Positions 1 to 5,629 of a stretch of DNA of 9,360 nucleotides are shown one piece after another; position 1 is the stretch's first letter; the number at the start of each line of letters is the position of its first letter. The position numbers and the translations under genes were made by a program. The notes beneath the pieces were generated by a model. The model was not told the origin of the DNA. It worked only from the letters and a program-made list of their open reading frames with translations, and did no database searches. Source of the DNA: Bacteroidota bacterium (GTDB taxonomy: Bacteria > Bacteroidota > Rhodothermia > Rhodothermales > UBA10348); the NCBI GenBank assembly GCA_018623785.1, contig JAAZVD010000039.1:1-9360 (forward strand), written 5' to 3'.

Positions 1-1
1 G

Positions 2-274
2 ACGGGTCGGGAATTGATTGCACCGGGCGTGCTGTCCATGCAGGAAGCGGTCCACAAACTGACCGTAGCGCCGCGAGAGATTCTGCGTCTTCCTATTCCG
101 GCACTCACGGAGGGTGTACCTGCCAATGTGACCATATTCGATGCCACTACGGAGTGGACGTTCGAAAAGGGTCACATCAAGTCGAAGAGTGTCAATACGC
201 CGTTCGTTGGGGCCAGGATGGTCGGCAAGGCCTGGGCCACGTACAACAAGGCGCAGTTGGTGGACAACGCCTAA
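2..274 (+). CDS. pyrC: Dihydroorotase, C-terminal fragment (5' end outside window)
   Basis: This reading frame is open from base 2 to a TAA at 272-274, so only the last 90 residues or so of the protein are present. Dihydroorotase is a cytoplasmic zinc amidohydrolase that interconverts N-carbamoyl-aspartate and dihydroorotate in pyrimidine synthesis. Visible family features are the helix with 'EAVHKLTVAPREIL', the 'G.PANVTIFD' strand typical of the C-terminal beta-sandwich of cyclic amidohydrolases, and the closing 'KSKSVNTPFVG' motif, which in dihydroorotases is the 'SKSxNTPFxG' signature. The metal-binding and catalytic residues lie upstream and cannot be checked. The motif fits class I PyrC best; a non-catalytic PyrC-like homologue cannot be ruled out from this fragment. 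The TTG at 14 is an internal codon, not a start. The gene converges on the phosphoesterase. Confidence 0.85.
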   Translation, partial: TGRELIAPGVLSMQEAVHKLTVAPREILRLPIPALTEGVPANVTIFDATTEWTFEKGHIKSKSVNTPFVGARMVGKAWATYNKAQLVDNA

Positions 275-278
275 GGTT

Positions 279-311
279 GCGGCTGATCAGTTGCTATTGA
301 TCAGTTGCCGC
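279..311. terminator. Hairpin between convergent pyrC and phosphoesterase genes
   Basis: CTGATCA (283-289) and TGATCAG (298-304) form a perfect 7-bp inverted repeat with an 8-nt loop. GCGG (279-282) and CCGC (308-311) can extend it past a 3-nt bulge (305-307). It lies in the 26-bp convergent gap and overlaps the phosphoesterase stop codon. There is no U-tract on either strand, so a bidirectional transcription end is inferred from position rather than from a canonical intrinsic terminator. The same bases also form an 11-nt direct repeat (TGATCAGTTGC at 284-294 and 298-308). Confidence 0.45.
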
Positions 312-1002
312 GTTCAAGCCGCCGACCTAGCGATGAGGGCAGCTCTTCTTCCCGAATGCGTTGCCGCGCACGATCAACGTTGTAAGGGATTCGTTTGAGG
401 TCGAAGGCAAAGGTCTCGGTATCGAAGTAGCCTACACAGGCGCGCGGGTCGCCGTCGCGTGGTTGTCCCACGCTGCCGGTATTGATGATGAAGCGGTGAC
501 CGGGACGCGGACGCAGGACACCAAGCTTTTCAGAGAGCACGCCGGGCATGTGCGTGTGTCCTACAAAGCAGATGTCCGTTTCGAAATGACGGAACTGCTC
601 CTGCGCCAGGAAAAAAGATTCGATCCGCATCCATCGTTCCGGCAACTGCGGCGAGGCATGCACCATCGTCACGCCATGCGAAACACTCGTCAGTGGTCGC
701 TCGGCCAGCCACGCCAGATCGGACTCGCTGAGCACGTCGGCGTTATGTTCGGCAGCTATCTGGCCATCCGGAGGCAATAGGTCGATGCCGTCTCCGGTGG
801 CTACCGCCAGATCGTGGTTTCCGAGGACCACGGCGTCACACCGCTCCCGTACAATGGCCACGCAGGGTCCGGGGTCTGCGCCGTATCCAACCACATCCCC
901 CATGCACAAAACGGCGTCTGGACGCTCGCGATCTACGTCGGCCATGGCCGCCTCGAGCGCTGGCAAGTTGGAATGGATATCGGAAATGAGTGCTAAACGC
1001 AC
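301..1002 (-). CDS. Calcineurin-like metallophosphoesterase (YfcE/MJ0936-like)
   Basis: The gene encodes a 233-residue two-metal phosphoesterase, presumably cytoplasmic as no signal peptide is visible. The family motifs are complete and in order: DxH at D8/H10 (SDIHSN), GD at 35-36 (GDVVGYG), GNHD at 61-64, a metal-ligand His at H115 in 'MVHAS', and GHTH at 148-151, followed by 'NTGSVGQPRDGDPRA' at 174-188, typical of the MJ0936/YfcE-type subgroup. Members hydrolyse phosphodiesters or phosphomonoesters; the physiological substrate is not predictable here. I chose the GTG at 1002 because it places 'VRLALISDIHSN' right at the N-terminus, as in relatives. A TTG at 1044 would add 14 residues made of the upstream 18-bp repeat (LFEPAS/LFPATV), which looks like non-coding leader. 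Neither start has a Shine-Dalgarno. It is convergent with pyrC and divergent from the ligase. Confidence 0.88.
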   Translation of the reverse strand: MRLALISDIHSNLPALEAAMADVDRERPDAVLCMGDVVGYGADPGPCVAIVRERCDAVVLGNHDLAVATGDGIDLLPPDGQIAAEHNADVLSESDLAWLAERPLTSVSHGVTMVHASPQLPERWMRIESFFLAQEQFRHFETDICFVGHTHMPGVLSEKLGVLRPRPGHRFIINTGSVGQPRDGDPRACVGYFDTETFAFDLKRIPYNVDRARQRIREEELPSSLGRRLERGN

Positions 1003-1012
1003 GGTAGCAGGG

Positions 1013-1084
1013 AATAATGAGGCCGGTTCGAATAATGTGGCCAATACAATTAATATAGCCGGTACAAATAATGGGACCGGAAGA
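1013..1084. repeat. Four degenerate 18-bp tandem repeats in a divergent intergenic region
   Basis: Four consecutive 18-nt units lie at 1013-1030, 1031-1048, 1049-1066 and 1067-1084. Each begins AATAAT (ATTAAT in unit 3) and continues with a G/C-rich half around GGCCGG, AGCCGG or GACCGG. A fifth, weaker unit may follow at 1085-1102. They lie just upstream of the phosphoesterase start and about 180 bp before the ligase start. Alternating AT-rich and CCGG-rich halves could be a set of protein-binding sites or a decayed minisatellite; the sequence does not decide which. Confidence 0.7.
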
Positions 1085-1260
1085 ATGGTAGACGCAGCCG
1101 GCGCGACTGCGGGGTGTCGTCATGGAAAATGCTTACCGGCTGCTCAGAAGAAAGATCGCGGTGGCAGTCGCCTTGCGCAACCTGCACGACGGTTCCTACC
1201 GGTCTTCCTTCGTATTTTCTCCAGAACCGTATTTCCGGAGCGCCCAAAACACCACCTTGT

Positions 1261-2472
1261 ATGCAACGCTACGCCGCCGCCGTTTTCTTCGGAGGACCAT
1301 CGCCTGAACACGAGGTGTCCGTGATTACGGGACTTCAGGCTGTAGCGGCACTCAGGGAGCGAAACAAGGCCGTCCTTCCGGTCTATGTTTCAAAGGGAGG
1401 CCGGTGGTTTACCGGGCAGGGTCTCGATGACATTGCGCGATACAAGCGCCCGTCGGACCTAGAGCAGACGGCAACGGAGATGGCGTTGGCCCCGGGTCCC
1501 GGGCGGTCATTACGGCTTGTGCCGCTAAAGCAGCCCTTCTTCGGTCGGGCTGAAGGGCTGTTGGTCGATGCTGTCCTGCTGGCCTTCCACGGAGGATCTG
1601 GGGAAAATGGTGGCGTTCAGGGTTTGTGTGAAAGCTTGGGTGTGCCCTACTCCGGGGCTGGCGTGATGGCCTCAGCGGTCGGGATGGACAAGGTCCGTGC
1701 GAAGGTGCTGTGCAAGGCAGCCGGGATACCCGTCGTGCCTTGGATGGAGATTTCGGAAGGTATCTGGGCAGGCAAGGAAGAGCACCACCTGGATGCCATT
1801 ATCGATGGGATTGGGTTTCCCGCTATCGTAAAGCCGGTACATCTGGGCTCGTCGATAGGGATTGCCCGGGTCGAGGACAGGGAAGCGCTGGAGGGAGCCA
1901 TCGAGGAGGCCTTTCGATATGATGCCGCGGTCCTTGTCGAGCAGTGCGTGCCCAATCTCCGGGAAATCAATTGCTCCGTGTTGGGCACGATCGGAAATGC
2001 CCGCGTGTCGGTTTTGGAAGAGCCGGTATCGGGGGATGGTACGCTTTCGTTCGAGGATAAATACCTGCGCGGGGCGCCCGGCAAGACAGGCCGGTCCAAA
2101 GCGCCTTCAGCGGCTGGCATGGCTTCGCTGGATCGCCGTATCCCCGCCCCGGTGTCTGATGAAATGACCCAGGACATACGGGAAATGGCGCTCCAGGTAT
2201 TTGATGCACTGGACGGCAGCGGTGTGGCACGCATCGATTTCCTGATGGACGATGCCTCGGGGTCGGTCTTTTTCAACGAGATCAACACGATTCCGGGCTC
2301 GTTGTCCTTTTACCTCTGGGAGCCGACGGGTATGCCGTTCGGGGAGTTGGTAGAGCTGCTGTTGGACCTGGCAGTGGAACGTTTTGAGACGCGAAGTCGT
2401 CGTGTGCGCTCGTTCCAGACAAATCTGCTGGATGTGCGCGCCTCGGGTGGGCTGAAGGGGAAGCTGGGCTGA
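1261..2472 (+). CDS. ddl: D-alanine--D-alanine ligase family ATP-grasp protein
   Basis: The 403-residue protein has the full Ddl fold order. The N-terminal motif 'GGPSPEHEVS' (11-20) includes E16, the D-Ala1-side glutamate position. 'HGGSGENGGVQG' (110-121) follows, then 'PYSGAGVMASAVGMDK'. K191 in 'VKP' and 'GSSIG' (196-200) form the ATP-grasp core. 'DKY' (276-278) is in the omega loop. 'ARIDF' (D336) and 'NEIN' (E350, N352) are the Mg ligands. The expected reaction is ATP-dependent joining of two D-Ala for peptidoglycan precursors in the cytoplasm. It is longer than usual Ddl (about 300-370 aa), with a C-terminal tail ending 'GGLKGKLG'. The loop after N352 reads 'PGSLSFYLWEPTGMPF', about four residues shorter than the acceptor loop of E. 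coli DdlB, so the second substrate may differ. I chose ATG 1261 because family homology begins there; the frame stays open back to 1114 without family sequence. No Shine-Dalgarno is visible. Confidence 0.85.
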   Translation: MQRYAAAVFFGGPSPEHEVSVITGLQAVAALRERNKAVLPVYVSKGGRWFTGQGLDDIARYKRPSDLEQTATEMALAPGPGRSLRLVPLKQPFFGRAEGLLVDAVLLAFHGGSGENGGVQGLCESLGVPYSGAGVMASAVGMDKVRAKVLCKAAGIPVVPWMEISEGIWAGKEEHHLDAIIDGIGFPAIVKPVHLGSSIGIARVEDREALEGAIEEAFRYDAAVLVEQCVPNLREINCSVLGTIGNARVSVLEEPVSGDGTLSFEDKYLRGAPGKTGRSKAPSAAGMASLDRRIPAPVSDEMTQDIREMALQVFDALDGSGVARIDFLMDDASGSVFFNEINTIPGSLSFYLWEPTGMPFGELVELLLDLAVERFETRSRRVRSFQTNLLDVRASGGLKGKLG

Positions 2473-2473
2473 C

Positions 2474-2497
2474 CCCGTTTCGCATCGAACCGGGTTT
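2474..2497. terminator. Bidirectional hairpin between convergent ddl and psuG
   Basis: CCCG-T-TTCG (2474-2482) pairs with CGAA-C-CGGG (2486-2494) around a 3-nt loop, giving two 4-bp blocks with one T/C mismatch between them. TTT follows on the plus strand at 2495-2497. The hairpin fills the 23-bp gap between the ddl stop (2470-2472) and the psuG stop (2496-2498), so it can end transcripts from both sides. The U-tract is short. Confidence 0.55.
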
Positions 2498-3422
2498 ACA
2501 GCCCTGCGTGTGTCAATGCCCATGCCAGCCGGGCCGCAATGGCTGCGTTCTGTTTCAGGAGATCCATGTTGGCGGTCAGCGCCTGCTCGCCGAGTTCCTG
2601 TCTGACGGCTGTGAGCAAAAACGGTGTTACCTGTGGCGGGGCCAGACCACGAGCTTCTTCCGATGAGAGGGCATCGGCTACGATGGCTGAAACCCTGGCA
2701 TAGGAGAGCGATGCCTCTGCTGCCAAGGGGACGGTCAGAAGGATAGCGGCCGGTAGGCGAGCGGCGTCCCGCGCCCGCACGATAGCGGCTACCTCCTCGA
2801 TGGTTTCGCAGCGTACATCTACCGGAAAGACGGATTCGCCGCAATAAAAGGCAGGCATCGTATCGGTTTGCCAGCCCACGACCGTTACCCCCAGGGTTTC
2901 AAGCCGCTCCCGGGTAGCTTCCAGGTGAAGGATGGCTTTGGGGCCTGCACAGACGACCGTGACCGGGCACCGTCCCAATTCGGTCAGATCAGCGCTCTGA
3001 TCCTGGGATGGCGCTCCGTTTCCATCCTGATGCACGCCCCCGATACCGCCGGTAGCCATGACGCGAATACCGGCGTCATATGCCAGTCGGATGGTAGCCG
3101 CTACCGTCGTTGCCCCGGTGCGCCTGTGGGCCACGACAACCGGAAGGTTGCGAAGACTGACTTTGAGGATATCCCCATCGGTGCAAAAGCGTTCGATCTC
3201 CGCCGGTGTGCATCGGGTCCGAACGCTCCCATCGACAATACCAATCGTACAGGGCAGGGCGGATTGCGCCTCTACAATATCCTCGAGCGCGAAAGCCAGA
3301 TCCCGGTTGGCCGGGAAGGGGAGACCATGAGAAAGGACGGTGGTTTCGAGCGCCACGGCGGGCGCTGCCGCCAAGGACGCAGACGAGTCGGAAGGGGTCA
3401 TCACTACGTGCACTGGAGTCAT
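2496..3422 (-). CDS. psuG: Pseudouridine-5'-phosphate glycosidase, divergent
   Basis: This 308-residue protein belongs to the PsuG/IndA family, which reversibly cleaves the C-C glycosidic bond of pseudouridine 5'-phosphate to uracil and ribose 5-phosphate. Family landmarks are 'VALETTVLSHGLPFPAN' (23-39, E26 = E. coli Glu31), 'GATTVAAT' (103-110), 'ATGGIGGVH' (123-131), 'SADL' (143-146, D145), 'VCAGPKAIL' (K162 = the Lys166 that forms the ribose adduct in E. coli), 'ERLETLGV' and 'TANMDL' (N285 = Asn289). Deviations: the usual NPIP motif reads TVPL, GKE before TPFLL reads PPQ, RRDL reads LRNL, and two residues are inserted between the His and SADL. No psuK kinase is adjacent. ATG 3422 gives a length close to E. 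coli PsuG (312 aa); ATG 3401 and GTG 3515 are alternatives. No Shine-Dalgarno is seen. Confidence 0.85.
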   Translation of the reverse strand: MTPVHVVMTPSDSSASLAAAPAVALETTVLSHGLPFPANRDLAFALEDIVEAQSALPCTIGIVDGSVRTRCTPAEIERFCTDGDILKVSLRNLPVVVAHRRTGATTVAATIRLAYDAGIRVMATGGIGGVHQDGNGAPSQDQSADLTELGRCPVTVVCAGPKAILHLEATRERLETLGVTVVGWQTDTMPAFYCGESVFPVDVRCETIEEVAAIVRARDAARLPAAILLTVPLAAEASLSYARVSAIVADALSSEEARGLAPPQVTPFLLTAVRQELGEQALTANMDLLKQNAAIAARLAWALTHAGL

Positions 3423-3479
3423 GCGGACGGATCGGGTCGTGAACAACCTACGAAAGGAGGGCCAACCGGCGATACCTGT

Positions 3480-3510
3480 ATGCGCAGGATCCGCTCTGGC
3501 CCTACCTTTA
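3480..3510 (+). promoter_or_regulatory. Possible Bacteroidota-type promoter for the M28 peptidase operon
   Basis: TACCTTTA (3503-3510) matches 7 of 8 positions of the Bacteroidota -7 element TAnnTTTG and lies about 37 bp before the peptidase ATG. The -33 element is poor: at the expected distance there is ATG (3480-3482) instead of TTG. Treat it as a weak candidate. Confidence 0.22.
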
Positions 3511-3546
3511 ATCACGCTACGGTGTCACGCTCATACAGCCAAACCC

Positions 3547-4572
3547 ATGCTCCACCGCGATTTCCGTTGTCACGCCGCCGGCCTGATCGTACTTCTTGCA
3601 TCGCTTACTGCATGTCAGCCTGCCGCCCAGGTGCCGGATGCGGATGCGACGGCTATTGATGCATCCCGGCTCCTTTCCCATGTTCAGACCCTGTCCTCGG
3701 ATGCCTTCATGGGGCGCCGTGCCGGAACGGACGGTGGTCGGATGGCCGTCGACTATGTGGAAACACAGATGGAGGCGATGGGGTTGGCGCCTGCCTGCGG
3801 GGAAGATCTGCGCCAGTCATTTTTCTTTGATGGGCGCGATGGAGCAGTGGATGCTACCAATCTGATTGCGCTGATTCCGGGCACGTCGAGATCGATCAGA
3901 ACAGGGGATGCGGCAGCGGGAACGGGGGATGCGGCAGCTGGAACAGGGGATGCGACAACGGGAACGGGAGCCATCGTCCTGAGCGCACATTTCGATCATC
4001 TGGGGCAGCGTGGCACCGAAGTCTTCAATGGGGCGGACGATAATGCCTCCGGCACCGCTGCCTTGTTGGAGGTAGCGCGCGCCTTGAAGGATGCACCCCT
4101 AGAGCATGACCTGATCCTTGCGTCTCTGGATGCCGAGGAAATGGGACTTCGGGGCGCACGGCACTTTGTGGCCTCGGACTGCTTGGGCGCGCTGGATGTG
4201 CGGCTCAACATCAACTTGGATATGGTCAGTCGCAGCCAAGCCGGGGAGCTGTACGCGGCTGGGACACACCATTATCCATTCCTGCGCCCAGTTCTCGAAT
4301 CTGTGGTCACGACAGACGATCTTACGCTGCTCTTCGGGCATGACGAGCCCAGTACGGGCTCGGACGACTGGACGAATGCATCCGATCATGCGCCCTTCCA
4401 TGCCGAGGGAATTCCGTTTGTCTATTTCGGGGTCGAAGATCATGCCGGCTACCACAATGCGACAGACGATTATGACGACATCACTCCGGAATTTTTTGTC
4501 TCATCCGCGGGCTTCATTCTGGAAGGCACACGCGCTCTGGATGGGGCCTTGGACGGGTTTCCCCAGCGATAG
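3547..4572 (+). CDS. Lipoprotein M28-family zinc aminopeptidase
   Basis: The 341-residue protein starts with a lipoprotein signal: 'HRDF' basic n-region, hydrophobic 'AGLIVLLASL', and lipobox LTAC with Cys23 as the lipidated residue. It should therefore be anchored to a membrane on the periplasmic or outer side. The M28 di-zinc site is complete: H148 in 'SAHFDH', bridging D164 in 'GADDNASG', catalytic E197 and ligand E198 in 'DAEEMG', D225 in 'NLDMV', and H303 in 'GYHN'. 'SDHAPFHAEGIPFVYF' is the usual C-terminal stretch. The family releases N-terminal amino acids from peptides. Residues 118-139 are a low-complexity insert of three 7-residue units (TGDAAAG type) between the 'NLIALIPG' strand and the zinc-ligand strand. 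ATG 3547 is chosen because it gives the signal peptide; the frame is open further upstream, overlapping psuG. The MOSC gene follows after 3 nt. Confidence 0.9.
   Translation: MLHRDFRCHAAGLIVLLASLTACQPAAQVPDADATAIDASRLLSHVQTLSSDAFMGRRAGTDGGRMAVDYVETQMEAMGLAPACGEDLRQSFFFDGRDGAVDATNLIALIPGTSRSIRTGDAAAGTGDAAAGTGDATTGTGAIVLSAHFDHLGQRGTEVFNGADDNASGTAALLEVARALKDAPLEHDLILASLDAEEMGLRGARHFVASDCLGALDVRLNINLDMVSRSQAGELYAAGTHHYPFLRPVLESVVTTDDLTLLFGHDEPSTGSDDWTNASDHAPFHAEGIPFVYFGVEDHAGYHNATDDYDDITPEFFVSSAGFILEGTRALDGALDGFPQR
3900..3962 (+). repeat. Three 21-bp in-frame tandem repeats inside the M28 peptidase gene
   Basis: Units at 3900-3920, 3921-3941 and 3942-3962 are nearly identical (AAC.GGGGATGCG.CA.C.GG type), and a fourth begins at 3963 (AACGGGAG). 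Each adds seven residues rich in Gly, Ala, Thr and Asp. The first two units differ at only a few bases, which suggests recent slippage or unequal-crossover expansion. A change in unit number keeps the reading frame. Confidence 0.9.
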
Positions 4573-4575
4573 ACG

Positions 4576-5388
4576 GTGCCACAGACTCCCTTCATCCAAC
4601 GACTGACGGTGTACCCGGTCAAGGGGCTCCGAGGTATTGATGTCGATCAGGCGCGCTTAACGCCTTTTGGTCTGCAGGACGATCGGAGGTATATGCTGGT
4701 AGATGCGACGGGAGGCTTCATTTCCCAACGCAAGCACCCCGAATTGACGCAGTTCGAGGTGGTCTTCGGGGAGAAGCACCGCCTGGAGATAACGAACGAA
4801 AGGCATGGGTCCGTTACTGTCCCACGGCATCCTGAGGCTACTGATGCTGCGAGGAACGAGGTCCTGATCTGGGGTGATCAGGTACAGGCAGCGGCTGTCT
4901 CATCCGAGGCCAATGCTTTCTTTTCAGACGTACTGGGGGAGGCAGTTCGATTGGTCTGGATGCCTGCCGACGCGGAGCGGATGGCGGATCCGGTGTGGGC
5001 ACCGCCGGGGCGCCGTGTCAGCTTTGCCGACGGATTTCCTTGTCTGGTTCTGGGGGCAGCCTCAGTCGATGAACTCAATACCCGCCTCGTGACGCCGGTA
5101 TCTGTCCGTCGCTTCCGCGCCAACGTGGTTATCGCAGGAGCAGCGCCCTGGGCGGAGGACGATTGGAAGGTTCTGGAAACCGACGATGCCCGTTTAGAGC
5201 TGTTAAAACCCTGTGCGCGGTGTGTCGTGATTGCCACGGATCAACTGACCGGGGAGCGCACCAGGGAGCCTTCCGCCACGCTGGCAACCTATCGGGTTCG
5301 GGATGGCAAGGTGATGGTAGGGATGAATGCCGTGGCCGGTCCGGTGGGCGGTGTCGTGGGCGTGGGGCAGTCGGTACGGGTTATATAA
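4576..5388 (+). CDS. MOSC domain protein (YcbX/mARC-like), no ferredoxin domain
   Basis: The 270-residue protein has an N-terminal MOSC beta-barrel domain ('YPVKGLRGI' at 13-21, 'GLQDDRRYMLVD' at 32-43, 'ISQRKHPEL' at 49-57) and a C-terminal MOSC domain ('VSFADGFPCLVLG', 'RFRANVVI' at 179-186, 'KPCARC' at 211-216, 'TGERTREP' at 225-232). This is the layout of YcbX and eukaryotic mARC, molybdenum-cofactor proteins that reduce N-hydroxylated compounds. E. coli YcbX has a fused 2Fe-2S ferredoxin domain after the MOSC part; here the protein ends at the MOSC domain, so it would need a separate electron donor. The CxRC pair is present, but no Cys is seen in the downstream 'LATYRVRDG' stretch, roughly where mARC1 has its Mo-ligating Cys273. 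The start is GTG at 4576, 3 nt after the peptidase stop, implying co-transcription. Substrate is unknown. Confidence 0.85.
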   Translation: MPQTPFIQRLTVYPVKGLRGIDVDQARLTPFGLQDDRRYMLVDATGGFISQRKHPELTQFEVVFGEKHRLEITNERHGSVTVPRHPEATDAARNEVLIWGDQVQAAAVSSEANAFFSDVLGEAVRLVWMPADAERMADPVWAPPGRRVSFADGFPCLVLGAASVDELNTRLVTPVSVRRFRANVVIAGAAPWAEDDWKVLETDDARLELLKPCARCVVIATDQLTGERTREPSATLATYRVRDGKVMVGMNAVAGPVGGVVGVGQSVRVI

Positions 5389-5390
5389 CC
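5379..5390. other. Perfect 12-bp palindrome over the MOSC stop codon
   Basis: GGTTATATAACC reads the same on both strands and includes the TAA stop at 5386-5388. It could be a dimeric regulator site or chance; nothing else supports a function. Confidence 0.3.
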
Positions 5391-5452
5391 GTTATCCTGT
5401 TACACAGTGCGATAAGAGGCCTTTTCTGAGTGGATCGAATGTGCGTTATTGG

Positions 5453-5530
5453 GAGGAGGGTGGCCCGGGAACCATCCTCATACCCGTTACTGCAAAAAGG
5501 TGCTCTACCTGAGCAGGGCTGACCTGCCCT
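5453..5530. other. Two short hairpins in the MOSC-HNH intergenic region
   Basis: GAGGAGGGT (5453-5461) pairs with ACCATCCTC (5471-5479), nine positions with one mismatch, around a GC-rich 9-nt loop. AGGGC (5515-5519) pairs with GCCCT (5526-5530) around a 6-nt loop, followed by TCAAGTTT. Neither has a clear U-tract. Either could end the peptidase-MOSC transcript. CAAGTTTG at 5532-5539 is 7/8 like a -7 element for the HNH gene, but no TTG sits at the right distance. The rest of the 241-bp gap holds nothing I recognise. Confidence 0.3.
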
Positions 5531-5618
5531 TCAAGTTTGGGCGCCGCAAAACCGAACGAGGTACCATCTTCCGAGATTCTGATCCGATCCCCCCGATTTT
5601 GTCAGGGTTCCTCACCTC

Positions 5619-5626
5619 AGGAGGTG
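5619..5626 (+). promoter_or_regulatory. Strong Shine-Dalgarno deciding the HNH gene start
   Basis: AGGAGGTG at 5619-5626 sits 5 nt (AGGAGG end to ATG) before the ATG at 5630. It is the only near-perfect Shine-Dalgarno at a gene start in this window, and it decides the start against the GTG at 5537 in the same frame. Confidence 0.75.
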
Positions 5627-5629
5627 CCC

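Noticed and set aside
361..780. A 139-codon plus-strand frame opposite the phosphoesterase
   Set aside because: It is antisense to a gene with complete catalytic motifs and shows no family features of its own.
1114..1260. Upstream extension of the ligase frame to a GTG at 1114
   Set aside because: The 49 extra residues are Cys/Ser/Arg-rich and unlike any Ddl N-terminus; the family motif starts right after ATG 1261.
1122..1307. A 61-codon plus-strand frame (starting MENAYRLLRRK) just upstream of the ligase
   Set aside because: It overlaps the ligase start by 47 bases in another frame, its tail is Arg-rich out-of-frame sequence, it lacks a Shine-Dalgarno, and no family is recognisable.
2107..2844. 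A 245-codon minus-strand frame spanning the ligase and psuG ends
   Set aside because: It crosses two well-supported genes and their shared terminator and has no recognisable motif.
3452..3461. GAAAGGAGGG, a Shine-Dalgarno-like sequence in the psuG-M28 gap
   Set aside because: The next ATG (3480) is too far away and out of frame with the peptidase, and no coding frame uses it.
3340..3546. Upstream extension of the M28 peptidase frame
   Set aside because: It would overlap psuG head-on and place 69 residues before a textbook lipoprotein signal peptide that starts at ATG 3547.
2868..3659. A 263-codon plus-strand frame opposite psuG
   Set aside because: It lies antisense to psuG and runs out of frame into the M28 gene; its composition is typical of antisense reading of GC-rich coding DNA.
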